Both the position numbers and the translations under genes were made by a program. The notes under the pieces are model-generated. The model did not search any database. It was given only the letters and a program-made list of their open reading frames with translations, and was not told the DNA's origin. Positions 45,483-51,713 of a stretch of DNA of 64,000 nt are shown one piece after another. The stretch comes from Massilia pinisoli (lineage in GTDB: Bacteria; Pseudomonadota; Gammaproteobacteria; Burkholderiales; Burkholderiaceae_D): contig NZ_JANUGW010000004.1 in assembly GCF_024753285.1 (NCBI RefSeq), positions 124,001 to 188,000 on the forward strand. The letters run 5' to 3'. Each line of letters begins with the position of its first letter. The first letter of the stretch is position 1.

Positions 45483-46843
45483 ATGTTCCACACAAGGATT
45501 TGACCACTTCGACCGTTGGCGGCGTGCGAACCGTCGGACATCCGTTGATTTGGATTCCATCGCTATACATCGTGATGGGCCTTCCTAGCGCTGTCATTGG
45601 CGTTCTGGCAGTGGTCATGTTCAAGAATCTGGGCGTGCCGACCACGGAAATTGCGCTGTATACCAGCCAGCTGTACCTTCCTTGCGTATTGAAGCCGCTC
45701 TGGGCTCCGCTACTCGAGCGATATTGGACAAAGCGCTACTGGGTGCTCGGTATGCAGTTCCTGATGGCTGCGGTGTTTGCGATGATCGTTCTCTCTCTGA
45801 GCACGCCTCCGTTCTTTGCGTTATCACTGGTATGTTTATGGATACTGAGTGTTGCCTCGGCGACGCAAGATGTCGTGATAGACGGGTTTTTTATCAACTC
45901 GACATCATCAAAGGAACAGATGCGATATTCATCTGTTCAAGCAGCATGCTGGAACTTAGGTTCCCTCATCGTCTCCGGGGGAGTGGTTTCATGCGTTGGA
46001 CAAATCCACACGTCCGCCGGGCTGAATTGGCAACATTCCTGGATGTTGATGTTGTTCGTGCTTGCGCTCGGTATGGCTGGGGTGGGGCTGTGGCATTCAA
46101 GGGTGCTGCCGCATAGCGAACCGCCCAAGGTGCGCTCGAAGGCCACGGATACTTGCTGGCACTCGATCAGACAGTCATGGCTGAGCTTTTTTTCGAAGCG
46201 GCATATCGTACTGATGCTGGTCGTTATTTTATTTTACCGATTCGGCGAAGGTTTCATTGACCAATTGGGGCCGGTATTTCTTCTGGAATCGCGCGCCAAA
46301 GGGGGCCTGGGTTTAAGTAACCAAGAGCTGGGGATGATCGGCGGCTTGGCCGGGACACTGGCGCTACTTGCCGGTACGTTCGCGGGGGGAATGCTTGCTT
46401 CGCGGTTGACATTGCGTCGCTCATTTTTCATCTTGGCGGTGTCGCTCAATTTGCCGCACTTCACTTATTTTTATCTTAGCGCGGCGCAGCCCTCCGACGT
46501 GCACACGATACTATTTCTTGTATTTCTGGAGAAATTCGGTTTCGGCATGGGCTCGGTTGGACATATGCTTTATATGATGCAACAGGTTGCCCCTGGTCCA
46601 TTCCGTATGACTCATTACACGTTTGCGACCAGTACGATGGCTTTGATGCGGTGGATTGCAGGGTCAATAAGTGGCCCGATATTTAATTATTTCAACTTCA
46701 GTTATTCGAGCTTTTTCGAATTCGTATTGATTGCATCGGTCCCCGCTATACTGTTGGCAATGTTTGCCCCATTCCCGCACGCAGAGGAGCCCAGTCGTAA
46801 TTCTTATGGGAAGTTCGATGAAAAACCATCTGCCATAACATGA
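45476..46843 (+). CDS. AmpG-like MFS transporter
   Basis: The 455-aa protein has about twelve membrane helices and the AmpG/siderophore-MFS style features. They include WIPSLYIVMGLPSAVIGVLA in helix 1, YLPCVLKPLWAPLLERYWTK, the cytoplasmic motif SATQDVVIDGFFINSTSSKE (AmpG 'TQDIAIDA...'), and FEKFGFGMGSVGHML-like LEKFGFGMGSVGHMLYMMQQ. AmpG imports muropeptides. In a peptide cluster it could export, import or confer immunity. It is the last gene of the island operon and overlaps the HlyC-like gene by seven bases. Confidence 0.8.
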   Translation: MLNVPHKDLTTSTVGGVRTVGHPLIWIPSLYIVMGLPSAVIGVLAVVMFKNLGVPTTEIALYTSQLYLPCVLKPLWAPLLERYWTKRYWVLGMQFLMAAVFAMIVLSLSTPPFFALSLVCLWILSVASATQDVVIDGFFINSTSSKEQMRYSSVQAACWNLGSLIVSGGVVSCVGQIHTSAGLNWQHSWMLMLFVLALGMAGVGLWHSRVLPHSEPPKVRSKATDTCWHSIRQSWLSFFSKRHIVLMLVVILFYRFGEGFIDQLGPVFLLESRAKGGLGLSNQELGMIGGLAGTLALLAGTFAGGMLASRLTLRRSFFILAVSLNLPHFTYFYLSAAQPSDVHTILFLVFLEKFGFGMGSVGHMLYMMQQVAPGPFRMTHYTFATSTMALMRWIAGSISGPIFNYFNFSYSSFFEFVLIASVPAILLAMFAPFPHAEEPSRNSYGKFDEKPSAIT

Positions 46844-46942
46844 GCCGGCGCGGGGCGTACCCGGCGAACATGGTTTTTGCGTCTTGAACGCAGGCGGTGT
46901 CGCTTGTGTGCATGCGATCCGCCGCCGGAACGGGGGCGGCGA

Positions 46943-47284
46943 TCAGCGCGCCGGCGCCCGCCGCGGCGGCCCGGCAACGTTCACCCGCCCCTTCATCACG
47001 GGGTGCAACGTGCACAGGTAGTCGAACGACGGGCCCTTCGCTACCTTGTACCGCCACGATTTGCCGGGCGCCAGCTCGCCCGAACTCACCTTCGCCCCGG
47101 CCGCTGTCACGTTGTGGGCGAACATGTCACGGTTTTCCCAGACGATCGTATCCCCCGGCTTGACTTCGACGACTTGCGGCGAAAACTGCATGCCGTCGAT
47201 GACGACGTGGTGCTCCGCCGCGCCCGCCAGGGCGGGCAGCCAGCACAGGGCGGCAAACAAGGCGGAAGGCAGGGCGGGTTTCAC
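46943..47284 (-). CDS. Periplasmic cupredoxin (plastocyanin-like)
   Basis: The 113-aa precursor has a signal peptide (ALFAALCWLPALAGA) and a single blue-copper domain. Copper ligands are visible: His in MFAHNV, Cys in DYLC, His in TLHP and Met in VMKG. It probably carries electrons or binds copper in the periplasm. The start overlaps the stop of the DUF4142 gene by four bases (ATGA), so the two are co-translated. Confidence 0.88.
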   Translation of the reverse strand: MKPALPSALFAALCWLPALAGAAEHHVVIDGMQFSPQVVEVKPGDTIVWENRDMFAHNVTAAGAKVSSGELAPGKSWRYKVAKGPSFDYLCTLHPVMKGRVNVAGPPRRAPAR

Positions 47285-47802
47285 TTGAGCTCGGCCTGGA
47301 TATGCTTCGCGTGCTCCAGGTGCGCGACGAAGGCCGGGCGCACCTTGACGAGCAGCGCCTTCAGCTCGGCGTTCGACGCGTTCGGGATCAAGGTCTTGTC
47401 GAGGGCGTCGAGCACGGTCTGGTGATACGTCACCTCATTGTCGACGTACGCCTGATCGAACGCCTTGCCCGACAGGCCTGCGAGCTTGGTGCGTGTCGCC
47501 TCGCCACCCTGCGTGAGGCTCTTGCTCGTATCGTTGTCCTCCGGTGTCACGTGCAGCTTTTGCACGAGCGCCGTGGCCTGCTTGTTGACGCCGCTGTGGT
47601 CGGCCACCATGCGCTTGGCGAACGCGCGCACGTCCTTGTTCTTCGATTTCGTCTCGGCCTGCTTGCCGGCGTCGATGTCGACCGTATTGGCGGCGACGAC
47701 GATGGCGGCGATCTGCGCGTCGTTCGGCCCGGCCGCGTGCGCGGGGACGGACAGCCCCAGGGCGAACAGGGACGACAGCAGCAGGGAAATGGATTTGTTC
47801 AT
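47281..47802 (-). CDS. DUF4142 periplasmic protein
   Basis: The 173-aa precursor starts with a signal peptide (SLLLSSLFALGLSVPAHAAG). It continues as a four-helix DUF4142 domain: QIAAIVVAANTVDIDAGKQA, KNKDVRAFAKRMVADHSGVN and TYHQTVLDALDKTLIPNASN. These ferritin-like helical proteins are common in the periplasm of Oxalobacteraceae, with no settled function. The start at 47802 begins directly with the signal peptide. It lies between an ECF sigma gene and the cupredoxin gene on the same strand. Confidence 0.88.
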   Translation of the reverse strand: MNKSISLLLSSLFALGLSVPAHAAGPNDAQIAAIVVAANTVDIDAGKQAETKSKNKDVRAFAKRMVADHSGVNKQATALVQKLHVTPEDNDTSKSLTQGGEATRTKLAGLSGKAFDQAYVDNEVTYHQTVLDALDKTLIPNASNAELKALLVKVRPAFVAHLEHAKHIQAELK

Positions 47803-47881
47803 GGCAGCATCCTTCGATGAGTTGGAAAAGGTGGAACAACCCATTGGATGCATGTCATTGCGTCCACGTTCCCGCCGTCCG

Positions 47882-48574
47882 TCAGATTCCCCATTCCACG
47901 TCGAGCCGGCGCCGGACCGTCTCCACGATCCGGTCGCAGCGCGCGCCGTCGAAGCCGAACGCGTCCTCGATCGCGAAATCGATCTCGCGCGCGAGCGCCT
48001 CGCGCAGCATGGCCCGTGCGCGGAAATAGCGGGTGCGCACCGTGGCCTCGGGAATGTTCAGCGTGGCCGCCGTCTCCTCGACGGTCAGCTCTTCCACGGC
48101 GCGCAGCACGAATACGGTGCGGAAGGCGGCGGGCAGCTTGTCGATGCCAGTCTCGATCAGGCGCCGCGTCTGGCCGCGGAAGGCGGCCAGGTCCGGCTGT
48201 TCCACTTCGACCGGGCTCTCGTCGGGGGAGTGCGGCGCGTCGGTACCGAAGTCCGCGCCCAGCTCGATGACCTCGGCCAGGCGCCCGGTCTTACGCTGGC
48301 GCATCAGGGCGGCATTGACGACGATGCGCGTCAGCCACGTGCCCAGCGCGGATTCGCCGCGGAACGTGGGCAGCGCGCGGTAGACCTGCAGATAAGCGTC
48401 CTGCAGGGCGTCCTCGGCTTCCGCGTCGTCGCGCAGGATGCTGCGCGCCACGCGGTAGAGCCGGCGGTTGTAGCGCCGCATGAGGAGGGAAAAAGAGTCG
48501 CGGTCGCCGGCGCGGATATGACGCAGCAGCGCGTCGTCGTCGAGGGAAGCGGGATTCGGTGCGGCGGCATGCAT
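47882..48574 (-). CDS. ECF-type RNA polymerase sigma factor
   Basis: The 230-aa protein has sigma region 2 (DRDSFSLLMRRYNRRLYRVA, then AEDALQDAYLQVYRALPTFR) and region 4 (FRTVFVLRAVEELTVEETAA, TLNIPEATVRTRYFRARAML). The start at 48574 has AGGAGA just upstream. No anti-sigma factor with a membrane helix is encoded next to it, but the DUF4142 and cupredoxin genes follow on the same strand and may be its targets. It is slightly longer than typical ECF proteins, with an extra C-terminal helix. Confidence 0.92.
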   Translation of the reverse strand: MHAAAPNPASLDDDALLRHIRAGDRDSFSLLMRRYNRRLYRVARSILRDDAEAEDALQDAYLQVYRALPTFRGESALGTWLTRIVVNAALMRQRKTGRLAEVIELGADFGTDAPHSPDESPVEVEQPDLAAFRGQTRRLIETGIDKLPAAFRTVFVLRAVEELTVEETAATLNIPEATVRTRYFRARAMLREALAREIDFAIEDAFGFDGARCDRIVETVRRRLDVEWGI

Positions 48575-48645
48575 GGCGTCTCCTGGTCGTGTGCCTGACG
48601 ATTGGATGCGGGACGAGCGCCCCGCGTTCCCACCGCCAGGATACG

Positions 48646-49404
48646 TCAGGCGAGGCCGGCCAGCCGCGCGTTGCGCTCGCGTTCGAGCTTTGTGATGTAG
48701 CGCTGCACGGCGGCGAGGTTGCCGCGCGAGATGTCGACGAACTGGCAACCGAGGCGGCGGCTCGTCTTGTTGTTCAGCAGCGTCATGTCGATCGAGTTAC
48801 GGATTTGCAGCGAGCACGTCACGGGCCCGATTTCCGGCAACTCGATGCGGCAGTTGGCGTACGTGTCGCCGATGGTCGTGCCGAGTTGCATCTTGTTGTC
48901 GTAGATCGCGATGCCGCCGCAGCTGATGTCGGCCAGCGGGAACACGGCGGCGGCGCCGCCCATCTCGGCCGGCAGGGGAATCGTCGCGCGTACGGGGTTC
49001 GTGACGGGCGTGGGCATGCGGTAGAACTCGCGCCGCTGCAGGCGGATCAGGCTGGCCGGGATGGCGGCGCGCAGTGCGGTGCCGCCGTCGTACTCGACTT
49101 CGCTCAGGCCGTCGAGGCCGAACACGATGCGGATCTTGTCCAGCGACGTGTCGCACCGCACCGTGCCGGCAGCCACGATGCGCTGGTTCTGCTCGGGGCT
49201 GACGGAACGGTCGACGATGACGGTGTCCGTGTCCGGATCGACGTGCAGCAGCGACGTGACGCAGACATCGGCCTCGCCCTTGATCAGCATGCGGACCAGC
49301 TGGTTCTTTTCGGCGAGCTGGCGCAGCAGGGCCACGATTTCCCGCGGCGACTCGATTTCGTAATCGTGCCAGGCTTCTAATTCGGCGTCAGTGATTGCTT
49401 GCAT
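48646..49404 (-). CDS. ycgR: YcgR, c-di-GMP-binding flagellar brake protein
   Basis: The 252-aa protein has an N-terminal YcgR domain (SPREIVALLRQLAEKNQLVR) and a C-terminal PilZ domain. The PilZ c-di-GMP motifs are present: RREFYR (R-x-x-x-R type) at about residue 130 and DISCGGIAI (D-x-S-x-x-G) about 30 residues later. When c-di-GMP is high it acts on the motor to slow swimming. It overlaps the FlhB-domain gene by 17 bases, and a Shine-Dalgarno-like GTTGACACAGATG context precedes the start. Confidence 0.93.
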   Translation of the reverse strand: MQAITDAELEAWHDYEIESPREIVALLRQLAEKNQLVRMLIKGEADVCVTSLLHVDPDTDTVIVDRSVSPEQNQRIVAAGTVRCDTSLDKIRIVFGLDGLSEVEYDGGTALRAAIPASLIRLQRREFYRMPTPVTNPVRATIPLPAEMGGAAAVFPLADISCGGIAIYDNKMQLGTTIGDTYANCRIELPEIGPVTCSLQIRNSIDMTLLNNKTSRRLGCQFVDISRGNLAAVQRYITKLERERNARLAGLA

Positions 49405-49753
49405 CTGTGTCAACCGGAGTGCTTTCTTGTGAGGGGAGGAGCCGTGCGGTGTCGGGGGCGGGCGGTGGGGTCTGCCCAGAAACTTGCGCGGATTCAATAT
49501 GATAGAGCCAGGCCAGCAGTTCGGCAATGGCGCGGTACAGGGCGGGCGGAATCTGGCGGTCGAGGTCGACGTTCATCAGCAACGCGACGAGTTCCTTCGA
49601 TTCGTGCACGAACACGCCCGCCTCCTGCGCGCGGCCGATGATCTGTTCGGCGACGAGACCCGAGCCCTTGGCGACGACCTTCGGGGCCGGGTCGCCCGCG
49701 CCGTACGCGAGCGCGACCGCGGTCTGGCGCCGCGCGGACTTATCCTTGTCCAT
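49388..49753 (-). CDS. Stand-alone FlhB C-terminal domain protein (FhlB/FlhX-like)
   Basis: The 121-aa soluble protein matches the cytoplasmic autocleavage region of FlhB (TAVALAYGAGDPAPKVVAKG then SGLVAEQIIGRAQEAGVFVH, LVALLMNVDLDRQIPPALYR). It has no membrane helices. The cleavage motif N-P-T-H of FlhB is replaced by a GAGDPAP context, so it resembles the already-cut C fragment. Such paralogues can substitute for the FlhB C domain in substrate switching. The gene overlaps both the FliK-like gene upstream (14 bases) and ycgR downstream (17 bases). Confidence 0.88.
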   Translation of the reverse strand: MDKDKSARRQTAVALAYGAGDPAPKVVAKGSGLVAEQIIGRAQEAGVFVHESKELVALLMNVDLDRQIPPALYRAIAELLAWLYHIESAQVSGQTPPPAPDTARLLPSQESTPVDTDASNH

Positions 49754-50864
49754 CGTCCTGGCCGTCCTCGTGCGCCGCGTGGATGGCGAGCTGGGCCAGC
49801 GGCGTGCCGGCCGCGTCCAGCGCCTGCGCGAGGCGCGCGCGGTGCGCGTCCAGCAGGTGCTTGGTGCCGGCGTCGGGCGCGTCGAGGCGGATGTGCAGCC
49901 GGTCGCCGGACAGCACGACACGCGCCGCCACTTCGCCTAAAGCGCCGAAGCGCAGGCGCAGGCTGCTGCGCCACGTCGTGCCGTCGGCGCCGTCGCCCTT
50001 CTGGCCACCCTGCGCGTCGCGTTCGACGTCCCAGTGCATGTCGCGGCCCGGCCACAGCTGGCCCTGCCAGGCGACGCGACCCTGTTCATGGGCATTCAGT
50101 TGCAGGTTGATGAACTGGGCCGTGTTCGGATCGGTGGGCGGCGGCATGCCGCGCGCCTGCGGCTCGGCCGCCAGGTCGGCGCGCGAGCGGGCACCCTCGG
50201 CCCATTCGGCCACGTGCGATTCGTAGAACAGGCCGCTCTTGCCGAGGCCATCCTTCAGCGCCTGCGCCATGGCGTCCGCATCGCCGGACGGCGCGGCCAG
50301 CAGCGGCGTGCGGCCGACGGCGGCGGTCGCCTGCGTGTCGGCCTTCTGGGCGGCGGCGATGACGTCGCCGAGCGCCTTGCCGGCCGAGCTGATCGAGGCG
50401 TTGGCACCGTCGGCGGCGCCGGACGGCAAGCGCGCCATGCTGCGCGCGCCCGCGAGCAGCGCGGCCGTGCGCGCGAGCGCGGCGGCGTCCTTGCCTTCCA
50501 GATAAGCGAGCGGGGCGGATTGCGGGCTGGCACCTTCCGGCAGCGGCGGCCCCGCTTCGGCGAACGCGGCGCCGCCCTGGTCCGTGCGGACCTGGAACGT
50601 GGGCCGCGGCGTCAGCGCCACGAGGGTCAGCGGCACCTGCGTGCCGGTCTGGGCACCGGGCGGCAGCGGCATGCGCGCGGCCATGTCGTTGACGCGCACG
50701 ACGAAGCTGCCGTCGGGAAGTTTCGTCATCACGTCGGCCTGCAGCGATTGGCCGACGAGGCCGGCGAGGGCGCGCGTAAAGGCTTGCTGGCGCGGGTCGC
50801 CGACGGGGAGGGTAGGACGGGCTGGCGCGACCTGGGTCAGCGAGACGGTATCGCGCGGCAGCAT
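49740..50864 (-). CDS. Second FliK-domain (hook-length control-like) protein
   Basis: The 374-aa protein begins with a segment that reads like an export or ruler region (VGDPRQQAFTRALAGLVGQS, MTKLPDGSFVVRVNDMAARM). It ends in a FliK-type C-terminal domain (TTWRSSLRLRFGALGEVAAR then VVLSGDRLHIRLDAPDAG). It differs from the fliK at 23384-24679 and is paired with the stand-alone FlhB C domain, suggesting a co-evolved FliK/FlhB accessory pair. Function is inferred from domain pairing. Confidence 0.8.
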   Translation of the reverse strand: MLPRDTVSLTQVAPARPTLPVGDPRQQAFTRALAGLVGQSLQADVMTKLPDGSFVVRVNDMAARMPLPPGAQTGTQVPLTLVALTPRPTFQVRTDQGGAAFAEAGPPLPEGASPQSAPLAYLEGKDAAALARTAALLAGARSMARLPSGAADGANASISSAGKALGDVIAAAQKADTQATAAVGRTPLLAAPSGDADAMAQALKDGLGKSGLFYESHVAEWAEGARSRADLAAEPQARGMPPPTDPNTAQFINLQLNAHEQGRVAWQGQLWPGRDMHWDVERDAQGGQKGDGADGTTWRSSLRLRFGALGEVAARVVLSGDRLHIRLDAPDAGTKHLLDAHRARLAQALDAAGTPLAQLAIHAAHEDGQDDGQG

Positions 50865-50889
50865 CGTTCAGTCGGGGCGGGGATGCCCG

Positions 50890-51228
50890 TCAGATGCCGT
50901 AGGCGCGCGCGACGCGGCGTTCGACGGTCTTGTTGCTGATCATGGCTTGCAGCTTCACCATCCACGGCTGCGTCAGGTCGCGGATCTGGCGGTCGGCATC
51001 GAGCATCTTGCGGATGGCGTTCACCTTGCGCACGCGTTCCTGGCCGGCCAGCGGGGTATCGCCGCTGTCCTTCAGCTGGCGCACGCACGCGGCGCACTGG
51101 TGCTCGAGCTGGACCAGGCGATCCCAGTCGCTGGCGGTCGCGGCGGCCAGCATCTGGTCGGTGATGCCGACCATCGCTTCGTACAGGGACGCGATTTCCG
51201 AATTGGTCATCATGGTCGCGCTTCCCAT
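50890..51228 (-). CDS. fliT: FliT, FliD export chaperone
   Basis: The 112-aa helical protein has FliT character (EIASLYEAMVGITDQMLAAA, ATASDWDRLVQLEHQCAACV, QIRDLTQPWMVKLQAMISNK). FliT binds FliD before export. The first ATG directly follows the fliS stop (TAA-ATG). An ATG 15 bases further, preceded by GGGAAG, is an equally good start. Confidence 0.88.
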   Translation of the reverse strand: MGSATMMTNSEIASLYEAMVGITDQMLAAATASDWDRLVQLEHQCAACVRQLKDSGDTPLAGQERVRKVNAIRKMLDADRQIRDLTQPWMVKLQAMISNKTVERRVARAYGI

Positions 51229-51684
51229 TTACGCACCCACCAGGGACGGGGTTTTCGGCATGGTCGCGGTTGCCGCTGCAGGCGCGTGCTGGACCTTGTC
51301 GCCGATCGCCGCCCACGCTTCGCGCAGGTCGGCCAGCAGGCCGTGCACTTCGTCGACGATGGCGACGTCGTTCTGCAAGTTGGCCTGGAACAGGCGGCGG
51401 CTCATGTAGTCGTACAGCGCGTCGAGGTTCTCCGCGATCGTGCCGCCCGCATCCTTGTCGAGGGAGACGCGCAGGCCGTTGTCGATGATCGTGATGGCCT
51501 TCGAAATGGCGACGCCCTTGGCCGGGATATTGTTTGCGGCCATATTGGCCCTGGCCGTGCGCAGCGCGACGAGCGCGCCGTCGTACAGCATCACGATCAG
51601 TTTGTGCGGGGAGGCGGAGGCAATGCCGGTCTCGAGATCGACATTGGCGTAGGCGTTGACGCCTCGTTTCATGGTTCCAAACAT
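51229..51684 (-). CDS. fliS: FliS, flagellin export chaperone
   Basis: The 151-aa protein shows FliS motifs: RGVNAYANVDLETGIASASP, HKLIVMLYDGALVALRTARA and LDALYDYMSRRLFQANLQND. It caps the C-terminus of flagellin and stops early polymerisation. GGAGAG precedes the ATG. The C-terminal tail after about residue 130 is an Ala/Thr/Pro extension. Confidence 0.95.
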   Translation of the reverse strand: MFGTMKRGVNAYANVDLETGIASASPHKLIVMLYDGALVALRTARANMAANNIPAKGVAISKAITIIDNGLRVSLDKDAGGTIAENLDALYDYMSRRLFQANLQNDVAIVDEVHGLLADLREAWAAIGDKVQHAPAAATATMPKTPSLVGA

Positions 51685-51713
51685 GTGATTCTCTCCAATT
51701 AATCTGGATACGA

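Noticed and set aside
47882..48574. ECF sigma factor as regulator of the peptide cluster
   Set aside because: It faces away, has host-like composition and is grouped with DUF4142 and cupredoxin genes. No sequence link to the cluster was seen.
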